Source: Streptomyces sulfonofaciens
GTDB lineage: Bacteria > Actinomycetota > Actinomycetes > Streptomycetales > Streptomycetaceae
Reading direction: 5' to 3'
NCBI RefSeq assembly: GCF_014656295.1
Contig: NZ_BNCD01000013.1
Coordinates: 1 to 64,000, forward strand
Length of the DNA: 64,000 nt
Shown here: positions 34,966-44,099 of the stretch, piece by piece
How the letters are laid out: every line of letters begins with the position of its first letter
How positions within the stretch are numbered: the first letter of the stretch is position 1
The notes under the pieces: model-generated
The model's input: the letters and a program-made list of their open reading frames with translations, nothing else
Database searches by the model: none
What the model was told of the DNA's origin: nothing
Position numbers and translations under genes: made by a program

Positions 34966-36201
34966 TCAGTCGAGCTGTATGACGCCGGCCTGGATCGGAG
35001 CCTGTTCGCCGTAGGGTGCGCCGGTCACGACGAAGGCGAGCCCTGGCCGGCGCCACGATCCCGGGCCGGCCAGCGGGATGGTGAATCGGCTGTAGCCCGC
35101 CGGCATGGCCGAGGACAACCGCGTCCACTTGCCGGGATCACCGAGGGCCCGGTTGACGAAGAAGTCCTGGTCGCTGTTGGCGCTGACGACGATGGTGCCC
35201 AGGGGGCCGCCGGAGTCCGACCACGCCACGGTCGGGGCGGCCGACGGGGCGTACCCGTCCTGGTCGAGGAGTTCCTGCGCCGGGGACGGGCCGAACGACT
35301 CCGGATCCCGAGCGAGCTTGTAGCGCACGGGGTAGTAGGTGTCTGTGACACCGAACTCGTAGGTCATGATCCACAGACTGCTGTGCACTTGCGCGACGGT
35401 GGTCATGCCCGGTCGCTGGCTGTAGTCCGTGCCCACGGCATCGTCGACCACCGCGCCCCAGTGCCGCAGGTCCCCGCTGGTCTGGTGCGCCAGCTTCTGC
35501 CCGTACCCCGGGTCTCGCTGGTCGGAGTAGTAGCAGACGAGCCGGTCGCGGTGCAGCAGCAGGAACGGCTCCCACACGGGTGTGTAGCCGTTTTGCGCGA
35601 CCGGTGCGCCGCCCTCCGCCACCGTGCTCAGGAACTGCCAGGTCAGGCCGCGGTCGGTGCTCGCGTACAGCACAATTCGTGTGCTGGAGGAATCCACTGA
35701 GTTGGCGGCACACAACACCGCGCCCTTCGGGAGGCCGGCGAAGGCGCGCGGCAACTCGTACAGGAACGGCTGCAACCACCTCCTCCCGGACTCGCCGTTG
35801 CCGGGTACGTTGCTCTGCTGACGCCAGGTACGGCCGTCGTCGTCGCTCCGGAAGATCGCGAACCCGCCAGGCTGCCCGGAGCCGCGCTGCTGGAACGTCG
35901 CCAGCAGAGTCTGCGATCCGCCCGGTCTCTGCTCGCTGAGCCGCACGGCTCGCGCGTACGAGGCGCCTGATGGCGGGTCGGCCACCGTGACCGGACCGAA
36001 GGCAGCCTCGCCCCGCGACGTGCCGGAACCCATCGGCGCCGCGACCGCCGATCCCGCCCTGCCCAGGGTCAGCGCCGCGACCGCGGCTCCCCCTGTCCCG
36101 AGCAGCGCCCGGCGCCTCAGGCGCCCTGCCCGGTCGGCCGCACCATCCGCCTGCCGTCCATCGGTGGACGCGATCCACCGCGAGTCACGAGCATTCTGCA
36201 T
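34966..36201 (-). CDS. Tat-exported sialidase-like (BNR repeat) protein
   Basis: A 411-residue secreted protein. A twin-arginine signal is evident (RRRALLGTGGAAVAALTLGR, ending in AVAA, residues about 28-55). The mature part has BNR/Asp-box repeats of a six-blade propeller: SDDDGRTWRQQS, STDRGLTWQF and SGDLRHWG. Such proteins are exo-sialidases or related glycan-binding or glycan-cleaving propellers; the catalytic set cannot be confirmed by eye. The start at 36201 is set by AAGGAGAACC directly upstream. The gene is divergent from the ROK regulator at 37073, although an IS remnant lies between. ROK regulators commonly control sugar-related genes, so regulation is plausible. Confidence 0.82.
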   Translation of the reverse strand: MQNARDSRWIASTDGRQADGAADRAGRLRRRALLGTGGAAVAALTLGRAGSAVAAPMGSGTSRGEAAFGPVTVADPPSGASYARAVRLSEQRPGGSQTLLATFQQRGSGQPGGFAIFRSDDDGRTWRQQSNVPGNGESGRRWLQPFLYELPRAFAGLPKGAVLCAANSVDSSSTRIVLYASTDRGLTWQFLSTVAEGGAPVAQNGYTPVWEPFLLLHRDRLVCYYSDQRDPGYGQKLAHQTSGDLRHWGAVVDDAVGTDYSQRPGMTTVAQVHSSLWIMTYEFGVTDTYYPVRYKLARDPESFGPSPAQELLDQDGYAPSAAPTVAWSDSGGPLGTIVVSANSDQDFFVNRALGDPGKWTRLSSAMPAGYSRFTIPLAGPGSWRRPGLAFVVTGAPYGEQAPIQAGVIQLD

Positions 36202-36699
36202 GGTTCTCCTTCGCTCTCCTGATCGGCGGCTCGGAACGTTAGGTGCAACTTTGTGCCGAGTCAACGGTAACTGCGCCTAGAAAGTGGGTTCTTTAGGCAA
36301 AACCTGAAAGAAGGTCACGCCCAGGGCGCCATCATCTTGAGTGGTTGTGCGAATCCTTGCCGGAATGGGCGGGTGGCGGTGCGGACGCGGTCTGGTGACC
36401 ACCGCGGTGTCCGCACCCTTGGATCACGAGCAGGTCCGGTGCCTGCCGCCGCGCCCTCCCCGAGCCCTGCCGGGCTGGTGAAGCCGGGTCCGCTGACACC
36501 TGTCGGGTCGCCGGCCCGCACCCCAGCTTCGACTCGCTCCTCAACCCGCGCTCCCGACTGGGCCGGTGGTAGCGGTGACGGCGACCCTGCCGGTGCGCCT
36601 GTGCGGTCGTCTCGGTCGCCAGGAGCATCGACGAGCTGACCGAATGGGGGGCGCGGGCCACGGGGGGCTGCTGGCGGCCCTCGGCATACGCGCCGCCGT

Positions 36700-36990
36700 C
36701 ATCCGCAGCGGTGGCGGTGTGCAACCGTCGTCGGCGCGAGCAGCCCAGAAGCCCACCGGACCAGCCCGCGGACCTCCACCACATCACGGACGCCGCCTTC
36801 GCCGGGGACACCTCCACCGTCCAACGGGGCCGCGCCGCGAGCCATGGCCCCTCGGCAACCAGACCTTCGGCGTGCTCATGGCCCTCGGCGCAGAGAACAT
36901 CGCCGAAACCACCCGGGCCATCCGCGACGAACCACGACGAGCACGCGCCATCCTGGGCGTCACCTGTGTCCAGGACACTCACGGAACCTG
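36700..36990 (+). mobile_element. ISAs1-family transposase remnant
   Basis: The end of an ISAs1-type DDE transposase is readable only by changing frame. LADLHHITDAAFAGDTSTVQ runs in one frame, then FGVLMALGAENIAETTRAIR and DEPRRARAILGVT in another. These match the family's C-terminal HHVRDVTF-ED and ATNIA..LR blocks. No intact transposase and no clear terminal inverted repeats are seen. The rest of the 36202-37072 gap holds the sialidase promoter region and otherwise nothing I can support. Confidence 0.65.
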
Positions 36991-37072
36991 ATCGAGCCCC
37001 GCCGTTGGGGCGGCAGCCGACTTCGGGCCGTGTCGATCTCAACGGCATCGGCGTTGAACTAACCTTCTCCCC

Positions 37073-38293
37073 GTGAACCAGCCAGCAGGCGTGCCACCTC
37101 CACCGTCGTCGCTCGGCGTGCGCGACCTCAACCGGCTGCGAGTGATCGAGTCGATCTACCTCCATCCGGGCTGCAGCCGGACCGACATCGCCAGACGCAC
37201 CGGACTGTCGCGCGGCACCGTGTCGAGCGTGGCCGAGGCACTCGTTCGCGCCGAGCTGATCCGCGAGCGCGAGGCTCCCGACGAGGAGCAACGCCGCCGC
37301 GGCACCGGACGACGGCCCACGCTGCTCTCACTCGTGCCGAGCGCGGCATTCGCGATCGGCATCGACATCGGCCACCAACACGTCCGCGTGATCATCTGTG
37401 ATCTCGCCGGTGAACCGGTCGCCGAGCAGTGGTCTTTGGCGCAGGTCGACGAGGCGCCGTCGGCAACGCTGGACCTCGCGCACGACCTGGTCCAGCAGGC
37501 GTTGCGGGACGCGGCCGTCGCCCCGCAGCGGGTGCTCGGCGCCGGCATCGGGTTGGCCGCGCCGATCGATCCGGGTACCGGCGAGATCAGGGCGGACGGC
37601 GTCCTCCCGGGTTGGCAGGGCATCGTCCCGGCGACCGAGATGCGCAAGCGGCTCGGCGTGTCCATACAACTGGCCAACGACGCCGACGTCGGCGCCCTGG
37701 GCGAGAACGTCTTCGGCGCTGGTCAGGGCGTCAACGAGATGACCTACATCCGGCTCTCGGCCGGTGTGGGCGCGGGGCTCATCCTCGCCGGCCAGCCCTA
37801 CCGCGGCGCTCGCGGCATCGCCGGTGAGATCGGCCACGTCTGCGTCAAGCCCGACGGCATGATCTGCCGGTGCGGCAACCGAGGGTGTCTGGAGACGGTT
37901 GCGAGCCCCGTCGCGGTGGCACGGCAGCTCGAACATGTCATCGATCGGCCGACCGGCGACCAGTTGCTCAGCCTGATCGCGGCCGGCGACCGGCGGGTGC
38001 TTCGGGCCGTGGCCGACGCCGGTGAGGCTGTCGGGTTCGCCCTGTCAGCGGTCGTGAACCTCCTCAACCCCGAACTGGTGGTCGTCGGGGGTGAGCTGGC
38101 CGCGGCGGGCGAGGTGTTACTGGACCCGATCCGCGCCACCATCCACCGGCACAGTCTGGTCGGCGCGGCCACCACGGCAGAGGTCATCACCGGAGTACTC
38201 GGCGATCGCGCCGAGGTCCTCGGCGCCGCGGCGCTGATCCTGGCCCGGTCGCCCGCCGCACTCGCCGAACGCATGCGCGCCCTGGTGCTCTGA
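37073..38293 (+). CDS. ROK-family transcriptional regulator
   Basis: A 406-residue repressor of the NagC/XylR type. An N-terminal winged helix (SRTDIARRTGLSRGTVSSVA, residues about 35-54) is joined to a ROK sugar-kinase-like domain (GIDIGHQHVRVIICDLAG, then GIGLAAPIDPGTGEI, NDADVGALGE). The structural zinc site CRCGNRGCLE is intact. Such proteins bind sugars or sugar phosphates and leave their operators. It starts with GTG at 37073, with no obvious ribosome site. It is divergent from the Tat-exported sialidase gene, so a glycan-derived inducer is a reasonable guess. Confidence 0.92.
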   Translation: MNQPAGVPPPPSSLGVRDLNRLRVIESIYLHPGCSRTDIARRTGLSRGTVSSVAEALVRAELIREREAPDEEQRRRGTGRRPTLLSLVPSAAFAIGIDIGHQHVRVIICDLAGEPVAEQWSLAQVDEAPSATLDLAHDLVQQALRDAAVAPQRVLGAGIGLAAPIDPGTGEIRADGVLPGWQGIVPATEMRKRLGVSIQLANDADVGALGENVFGAGQGVNEMTYIRLSAGVGAGLILAGQPYRGARGIAGEIGHVCVKPDGMICRCGNRGCLETVASPVAVARQLEHVIDRPTGDQLLSLIAAGDRRVLRAVADAGEAVGFALSAVVNLLNPELVVVGGELAAAGEVLLDPIRATIHRHSLVGAATTAEVITGVLGDRAEVLGAAALILARSPAALAERMRALVL

Positions 38294-38689
38294 CCGGCAA
38301 CGTTCGACGGGTTGGCGGACCATTCCTGCTCGCGGGCGGCGGCGGGGTGACGGCGGCGGAAGTCGGCAGCCGTGGAAGTAGCGGACGCCGTGGGCGCGGT
38401 GGTGGGTGGCCCGCACCAGCGGCGCGACCACCGGCGCACGGTTCCCCCCGGCCGAGGCCGGCAGCGCCGTCGTGCGCCGGTGGCGCACCGAACCGGTGCT
38501 GTCCCGGCCCGCGATCTCCTGCCGCTCCTGCCGCTCCTGCCCGGTCAACCTGCGCCCACGGACGGGCGCTGCCACCGCACGCCCGACGACCGGGCGGACG
38601 TCACCGCACATCCGACCGCCGCCATCACCGACCCGGCGAACCCTCCCCGTCGGAGCAGCAGCCAGAGCGCGTGCCGGGCCCTCCCCGGC

Positions 38690-39070
38690 CGTCGCACGTG
38701 GTGTGCGCGCCGCCGTCCGTTCCCCCCGGCCCGGGACGAGGGCCGCGAGCAGCAGGAGCGCGGTCAGGGCGAACGCCCAGGGGCAGCCGGTCGAGTCGGC
38801 AACCACGCCGAAGCCGACCCGCGCCGATGCCCATGCCCGCGTCGTAGGCGGCATTCCACAGGGCACTCACCGTCGCGTACCCGGAGGCCGTGACCCGGGA
38901 GTACACCGGCGCCACCAGGGTGAACGCGAACCCGAGTCCCTGAACAAGGCACACCGCCACGCCTGCTCGGCGGGCCGGTTCGTCGCCGTAACGGTCACGG
39001 ACGACCGGTCGGAAGAGCCGCGAACCGTCCGACTGCCCCTGTTCGCCGATCACCTCGCGGCCTGCCGGGA
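38690..39070 (-). pseudogene. Frameshifted C-terminal remnant of an MFS transporter
   Basis: The last two or three membrane helices of a major facilitator transporter are recognisable. AGVAVCLVQGLGFAFTLVAP and VSALWNAAYDAGMGIGA lie in one frame; after one extra G near 38820 the sequence continues in another frame as VGFGVVADSTGCPWAFALTA and LLLLAALVPG. Removing that base restores the usual GIGAVGFG turn. About 250 N-terminal residues are missing. It lies in the gap between the ROK gene and the MDR gene at 39340; the remaining sequence from 38294 to 38689 shows no gene. Confidence 0.7.
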
Positions 39071-39339
39071 GCCCTGCGGCGATCTTGTCCGGCCGGAGCG
39101 GGTCCCGTCGGACGCGGTGGCCGGGGGCGAGGCCGCCGGCGCGCCTCTCGAGGGGCGACCCCGGCGGCACGCACGCGGGCCGGGCACCGGTGGACCGATA
39201 TATGTCCGTTACCATCTAACCTCGATTGACATGCTCTACTTGCTAAAGACTCTTACTTCGCGTGGTGCTCGCAGCCGGCGCGAGTAAGGGTCGTTTAAGG
39301 CATGGCACATACTTCAGGATTGGTGTGGAAGGGATTCCG

Positions 39340-40341
39340 ATGAACAAGGTCATCCTGACCGGCATAGGCGACCCCGGTGCGAACGCCCGGCTCACCCGAA
39401 CCCCGGTTCCGCCGGTCGGCGCCAAAGAGGTGCGGCTGCGGATGGAGGCGGCGCCGGTCAACCCCGTCGACTACCTGTTCGCCAACGGCTGGTACCCGGT
39501 GCAGCCGCAGTTGCCCAGCCCCATCGGGTCGGAGGGCGTTGGCCGGGTGGTCGAGGTCGGACACGGTGCCGACACGTCGCTGGAGGGAAAGCGCGTCGTC
39601 GTGCTGGGCACCTACGAGCAGGGGCTGTGGGCGGAGGAGGTGGTCGTGCCCGCCCGCAACGTCGTGGTCGTACCGGAGCACGTCGACGGCCTGCAGCTCG
39701 CGATGGCCACGATCAACCCGGCCACGGCCCACCTCATGCTCACCAAGTACGTCCGGCTCAGGCCCGGGGACTGGATCGGGCAGACCCTGGGCAACTCCGC
39801 CGTGGCCCGGTGGGTCGTGGCGCTGGCCAGGGAGGCGGGCGTCAGGACGGTCAGCGTCGTGCGCAGTGAGCGGGCGGCGGCCGAAGCGAAGGCGGCCGGC
39901 GCCGACCTGGTGTTCGTCGACGGTGACGACGTCGGCGAGCGGGTCGCCGCGGCACTCGGCGACAAGCGGTTGCGCCTGCTGCTCGACGGACTGGGCGGCG
40001 GCGACACCACTGGAAGGCTGGCGACCGTGCTGGAGGCCGGCGGAACGGTCGTCAGCTATTCGTCCGTCGACGGTGCGGCACCCGTGCTCCCGCTCGGTGA
40101 TCTCGTCTTCGCCGAGCTGGCTCTTCGCGGGGTCTGGGTTGTGAACTGGTTCCGCCAGGCTCCCCGCGCCGAGATCGAGAAGGCCGTCGGTGGGTTCGTC
40201 GACCTCATCGCCCGCGGGGCCGTCGCCGTACCGGTCGACTCCGTCCACGGGCTGGAGCGGTTCGAGGACGCGTTGTCCCGCGACGCCTCACCCGAGCGTT
40301 CCGGCAAGGTCCTGATCCGCCTTTCCGGCGCGGCGTCGTAG
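39340..40341 (+). CDS. Zinc-independent MDR dehydrogenase (enoyl-reductase-like)
   Basis: A 333-residue medium-chain dehydrogenase/reductase. The GroES-like N-terminal half (APVNPVDYLFANGWYP, GSEGVGRVVEVGHGAD) is followed by a Rossmann domain (GDWIGQTLGNSAVARWVVAL, then VRTVSVVRSERAAAEAKAAG). It is the mitochondrial 2-enoyl-ACP reductase/MECR-like pattern, in which GQTLGNSAVG replaces the usual GGxGxVG loop. No zinc ligands are seen. GGAAGGGA lies 6-13 bases upstream of the ATG. A TTGACA (39226-39231) occurs upstream, but no good -10 at 17 bp is visible. A broken dehydrogenase fragment follows directly. Confidence 0.88.
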   Translation: MNKVILTGIGDPGANARLTRTPVPPVGAKEVRLRMEAAPVNPVDYLFANGWYPVQPQLPSPIGSEGVGRVVEVGHGADTSLEGKRVVVLGTYEQGLWAEEVVVPARNVVVVPEHVDGLQLAMATINPATAHLMLTKYVRLRPGDWIGQTLGNSAVARWVVALAREAGVRTVSVVRSERAAAEAKAAGADLVFVDGDDVGERVAAALGDKRLRLLLDGLGGGDTTGRLATVLEAGGTVVSYSSVDGAAPVLPLGDLVFAELALRGVWVVNWFRQAPRAEIEKAVGGFVDLIARGAVAVPVDSVHGLERFEDALSRDASPERSGKVLIRLSGAAS

Positions 40342-40364
40342 TCCCTTCGCCGTCATCGAGCTCC

Positions 40365-40844
40365 GTGCAGGAGACGCGTGTCTTCATGTCGTGCGGTCGA
40401 GGTCGCCTCGGGACGGTTCGCCGAGGTCGAGCGCGGTTCCCCGAGGAGCTGGGGGCGGAGCTCCACATCGACAGCACCGACGAGGACCCGGCCGCGGTGC
40501 TTCAGGAACTCGGCCGTGCGGCCGCCGTCATCGCAACCGCCGCCGACTCGGCGTCGATGTCGCCGCTGGTTCCCGGGCCGGCACCGCACGGGCGGCTGAT
40601 CGTCCTCGGGGGTGGTGGTGAACCGCTCACGGTCGACGGTGCCGACCTGCTGTTCCCGACGCGGACCGTCGTCGGCGGCATGGTCGGCTCGGCGATCGAG
40701 AACGAGGACGACCTGGCCTTCGTCCAGCGCCGGGGCATCCGCGCGTACACCGAGGCCATGTCGTTGTCCGAGGCGCCGCGGGCGTTCACGCGCATGATGG
40801 CCGGGGCGGCCCGGTTCCGCATCGTGCTGGACATGGCGGCCTGA
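40365..40844 (+). pseudogene. Truncated zinc-type alcohol dehydrogenase, C-terminal half
   Basis: From about 40445 the frame matches the Rossmann half of an alcohol dehydrogenase (EELGAELHIDSTDEDPAAVL, then AAAVIATAADSASMSPLV and GRLIVLGGGGEPLTVDGADL). It ends in a normal C-terminus (GAARFRIVLDMAA). The catalytic N-terminal domain is missing, and the first 25 codons look like non-coding DNA. It follows the intact MDR gene by 24 bp and ends at a strong terminator. Confidence 0.75.
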
Positions 40845-40860
40845 GCCCCACTCTGTATCG

Positions 40861-40892
40861 CGTGCCGGGTCCGCTCGGGCGGACCCGGCACG
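40861..40892. terminator. Perfect 14-bp bidirectional terminator
   Basis: CGTGCCGGGTCCGC (40861-40874) pairs exactly with GCGGACCCGGCACG (40879-40892) around a TCGG tetraloop. It separates two convergent reading units: the dehydrogenase remnant ending at 40844 and the CGNR gene ending at 40893. Confidence 0.88.
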
Positions 40893-41498
40893 TCAACGCC
40901 CCGCCGAAAGCGGGGCGGCTTTCGACTTGCGTGCGCGGTAGGCGGCGACATTGGACCGGTTCCCACAGACCTCGTAGGAGTGCCACCGCTGGGTGCGACT
41001 GCGCGTGAGGTCGTAGAAGGCGTGGGTGCAGTCCTTGTTCGCGCACAGCCGGATGCGGCGCCAGGCGCCCGAGACGACCAGCTCCGCCACGGCGAGGGCG
41101 ATCCCGCCGACGACCGGATTCCCCGCCTCCTGGCGCTGCTCGACCGAGTCCGCGGTGAACACCTGCCGGAACCGGGCCGCTGCGACGTGTTCCGTGAAGG
41201 CCGCCCAAGCCGCCGCGGCCTCGTCCGCGTCCGCGGCCGTGACGGCCGCCATCAGATCGGACCGCAGTTCCCTGACCCGCGTCAGCCTTCGCCCCGACGA
41301 GTGCTCCTCGGCGGCGGGGGTGAAGAGCCCGGTGATCCTCTTCGCCGCCTGCGGGTCGTCGAGAGCGTCGGCGGACAGCGGCGTCGCATGAGGCCGTGAG
41401 TTGAGCAGCTCGACGACCGCCAGCGCGGCGGCCGGAACCTCGGACCGCAGTGCGCTCGGGGTGGGGTCTGCAGCCATGTGCGGCAGTGTAGCCAACAT
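40893..41498 (-). CDS. CGNR zinc-finger protein (ABATE domain)
   Basis: A 201-residue putative regulator. Residues about 20-140 form the helical ABATE-like stress-associated domain. The C-terminal CGNR zinc finger is plain in RLCANKDCTHAFYD and YEVCGNRSNVAAYRAR, with the four Cys ligands in place. Such proteins are thought to bind DNA and control nearby genes. The start may be 41498 or the ATG eight codons later. The gene is divergent from the alpha/beta hydrolase at 41745 across about 245 bp that contain a palindromic operator, so it is one candidate regulator of that hydrolase. Confidence 0.88.
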   Translation of the reverse strand: MLATLPHMAADPTPSALRSEVPAAALAVVELLNSRPHATPLSADALDDPQAAKRITGLFTPAAEEHSSGRRLTRVRELRSDLMAAVTAADADEAAAAWAAFTEHVAAARFRQVFTADSVEQRQEAGNPVVGGIALAVAELVVSGAWRRIRLCANKDCTHAFYDLTRSRTQRWHSYEVCGNRSNVAAYRARKSKAAPLSAGR

Positions 41499-41690
41499 GG
41501 CCTAAAGAAGGAAAACACTTACATGTCCGGGGTGCGGCTCTGGCCCGGCCGTCGCCGCCCCGGAGTCTGCGTCGGCGCCTGCGTCGGTGACCGTTCCGAC
41601 CCCCCGCGGCCCGAGCACCTCGCTGCCCGAGGCCATTCGCCTGCGCCCCCGCTCCTCCTCCCGGCCGGTTGGCGGAGGGATATCCGAGTG

Positions 41691-41726
41691 TTAGAGTACG
41701 GTCATCATCTAAATGATGGCCATCAT
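41691..41726 (+). promoter_or_regulatory. Promoter/operator of the first alpha/beta hydrolase
   Basis: TTAGAGTAC (41691-41699) contains a possible -10 (TAGAGT). It is followed by two overlapping perfect palindromes, CATCATCTAAATGATG (41703-41718, arms CATCAT/ATGATG) and ATGATGGCCATCAT (41713-41726), ending 18 bases before the ATG. The first 29 bases match 21 of 29 positions in the promoter region of the paralogous hydrolase (minus strand from 45174). Confidence 0.65.
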
Positions 41727-41744
41727 CTAAAGAAGGGTCCCGCC

Positions 41745-42611
41745 ATGTCCGTGAGCACGGTCGAGATCGGCCAGTTGTCCGCACCGAACCTGGTGGCCGA
41801 GGCGGCCAACGGCGTGAGGTACACCTATCGGAGGTTCGGGACTCCGCGGCCCGGCACCAAGCCCCTCCTGTTCCTCATGCACTACCGCGGCAACCTGGAC
41901 TTCTGGGACCCCGCGCTCGTCGACGCCGTCGCCGTCGAGCGTGAGGTCATCCTGTTCGACAATGCCGGGGTCGGCGGTTCGACGGGAACGACGCCTCGTT
42001 CGATCACCGAGATGGCACGCCACGTTCTTGCCTTCACCGAGGCGCTGGAGCTGGACACGATCGATCTCTTCGGGTTCTCCATGGGTGGCTTCGTCGCCCA
42101 GGAGGTCGCCCTGCTCCGTCCGCACCTCATCCGCAGGCTCGTCCTCGCCGGCACCGGACCGCAGGGCGGCGAGGGGATGCACGGATACGCGGACCCGGCG
42201 ATCCACGCAGCCGCCACCCGTCCTGAGCAGGACGGCAACGACGTCATCGAGCTGTTCTTCGAGAAGACCCCGACCAGCGTCGCCAAGGGCTGGGAAGCAC
42301 TCCAGCGGATCTTCTCCCGCACTGAGAACCATGACGAGCCGATCAGTGTGGCCTGCCGAACCGCCCAACTGGACGCCATCATCGAGTGGGGCATCCCCAA
42401 CGCCACCCTGCTCAACCGCCTCGCCGGCATCAAGCAGCCCACCCTGGTCGCGGGCGGGGACAACGACCGGATGGTTCCCACCAAGAACACGTACCTGCTG
42501 GGGGAGCACATTCCCCATGCGCGGGTCTCGGTCTATGCCAATGCGGGCCACGCTTTCATCAGTCAGTACCCGACGGAGTTCGCTGCCGAGGTCAACGCCT
42601 TCCTTGGCTGA
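41745..42611 (+). CDS. Alpha/beta hydrolase, paralogue of the gene at 44100
   Basis: A 288-residue alpha/beta-fold hydrolase. The nucleophile elbow is LFGFSMGGFVAQEVALL (Ser of GFSMG). The catalytic acid region is VAGGDNDRMVP, and the catalytic His lies in ANAGHAFISQYP. Where most relatives have an HG oxyanion motif it has LMHYRGNLDFWDPA, a variant shared with its paralogue (LQRFRGTLDDWDPA). The ATG at 41745 has AGAAGGG eight bases upstream. The promoter carries strong palindromes and the shared TTAGAGTA motif, so expression is probably repressed until an inducer appears. The substrate is unknown; ester or lactone cleavage is typical of the family. Confidence 0.9.
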   Translation: MSVSTVEIGQLSAPNLVAEAANGVRYTYRRFGTPRPGTKPLLFLMHYRGNLDFWDPALVDAVAVEREVILFDNAGVGGSTGTTPRSITEMARHVLAFTEALELDTIDLFGFSMGGFVAQEVALLRPHLIRRLVLAGTGPQGGEGMHGYADPAIHAAATRPEQDGNDVIELFFEKTPTSVAKGWEALQRIFSRTENHDEPISVACRTAQLDAIIEWGIPNATLLNRLAGIKQPTLVAGGDNDRMVPTKNTYLLGEHIPHARVSVYANAGHAFISQYPTEFAAEVNAFLG

Positions 42612-43204
42612 TCCGGCTGGTCCGGCTGGTCCGGCTCATTCGGTTGATCCGGCCCCGCTGCCACTCGCGCGGACGCATGCACGCGTTCGTGCGAGCGCCG
42701 GCATGCCGGTGGGCACGGCGGAGCCGCCGGCACCACCTGCGATTCCGGGAGCGGTCCTACCGGCGGCTCCGGGAGCGGCGGGCGCCGGCATCGGCGAGGG
42801 CGGGGCGTCCGCCGTGGCCACCGGCCCGGCGCCTCCGATCACTGCGGGTCCGACGGCGGCCGAGCCCGAGCCCGACCCCGAGGCCACGGCCGCGGGCTCG
42901 GGCTCGGCCGCCGTCGGCCGTGCCCGGCTCGTGGAGCGTCTCGTCGTTGGCCGTCCGCACAAGGAGCGCGGGTGCAGGCGCTGGGCGGCGTCGGGGCCGC
43001 ACGCTGGTGTCCCGAAGCCGCCCTTGACGATGCGGCGAACTGCCGCCGTCCCCACTGCCCACGGTTCGGCGGGAGAGCGCTGCACGGCCGTCTCCGCGGT
43101 CGTGGCGATCGGCGACGCACTGGTCGACCGGATCCGCGGACGTGGCGAGCGGGCCGTGATCGAATCCGGTGCCGACCCGTCGTCCGCACGTTCCGGGCGG
43201 GCCG
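42612..43204. other. Intergenic stretch without a supported gene
   Basis: Open frames on both strands are Ala/Gly/Pro/Ser-rich and show no motifs. Just after the hydrolase stop there are short imperfect copies of CCGGCTGGT, and around 42840-42930 low-complexity GC-rich sequence. I see no RNA gene or terminator of note. Confidence 0.45.
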
Positions 43205-43924
43205 TCACTCTCCCTTTTCCGCCGGCAGCCCCGGGTACAGCAGGCTCGGGTCACCCCCGAGAGCCGACTTCACGGTTCGGGTCCGGTCATCGGCGACGAC
43301 CTCCAGGGCCCGGGCCTCGATACCGTCGAGGGCCAGCCGTGCGACCGCGGCGGGGTCCGTCTTGCTCGACGGGTCGACGTAGTCGGCCATGTCGGTGTCC
43401 ATGTAGCCCACGTGCAGCGCAGTGACGTCGATACCGGCCGGTGCGAGTTCCTGGCGCACCACATTGGTCATGGCCCATGCGGCGGCCTTGGCGACGCTGT
43501 ACGAGCCGTAACCGGGATAATGCGCCCAGGAAAGGATGGACAGCACGTTCAGTATGGCGCCGCCGCCCCGGGCCTGAAGTACGGGCGCGAACGCCCTTGT
43601 GACGTGCAGGGAACCGTAGAAGTTCGTTTCGATCTCGTGTCGAATGTCTCCGATGTCCGACTGCACGAGGTCGACATGGGTGCTGATGCCCGCGTTGTTG
43701 ATGAGGAGGTTGGCGTCGGCCGCGATGGCCGCCGCGTGCGCCACCGAGTCCGGGTCCGTGATGTCCATACGGAGTGCCTCGACGCCCGGCAGGTCAACGG
43801 AGGCCGGATTGCGGACAGCGGCATAGACCTTGGCGGCCCCCCTCTCGACAAGCTGGGCGGCAAGATGGCGGCCGAGCCCGCGATTTGCTCCTGTTACTAC
43901 GGCGACTGCGTTCTTGATTTCCAT
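43205..43924 (-). CDS. SDR-family oxidoreductase
   Basis: A 239-residue classical short-chain dehydrogenase/reductase. AVAVVTGANRGLGRHLAAQL is the cofactor-binding turn, LLINNAGIS follows, ILNVLSILSW carries the catalytic Ser and YGSYSVAKAAAWAMTN the Tyr-x-x-x-Lys pair. The SILSWAHYPGYGSYSVAK block and the C-terminal TDMADYVDPSSKTDP resemble SDRs found beside TetR regulators in Streptomyces. Homology starts at the ATG at 43924. It precedes the alpha/beta hydrolase at 44100 in neither a tight operon nor the same unit (175-bp gap). The substrate is unknown. Confidence 0.92.
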   Translation of the reverse strand: MEIKNAVAVVTGANRGLGRHLAAQLVERGAAKVYAAVRNPASVDLPGVEALRMDITDPDSVAHAAAIAADANLLINNAGISTHVDLVQSDIGDIRHEIETNFYGSLHVTRAFAPVLQARGGGAILNVLSILSWAHYPGYGSYSVAKAAAWAMTNVVRQELAPAGIDVTALHVGYMDTDMADYVDPSSKTDPAAVARLALDGIEARALEVVADDRTRTVKSALGGDPSLLYPGLPAEKGE

Positions 43925-44099
43925 GATTCTTCAACCTTGATGAGAAGGGGCGGAATGCACGTGAGGTCGACGAGGGGTGGGGTGCACATCAGGTCGACGA
44001 GGGGAGGAAGGGGGATCCGGTTCTCGCCGGGGTTCGCGATGCGGCGTCCCCGCGGCGAGTGTGCGGAAAGCCGGCGGTCGGGCGGGCGCGTTCCGGGTG

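Noticed and set aside
42636..43208. 190-codon minus-strand frame upstream of an SDR gene
   Set aside because: Low-complexity Ala/Gly/Pro/Ser composition, no motif, and a much better explained neighbour.
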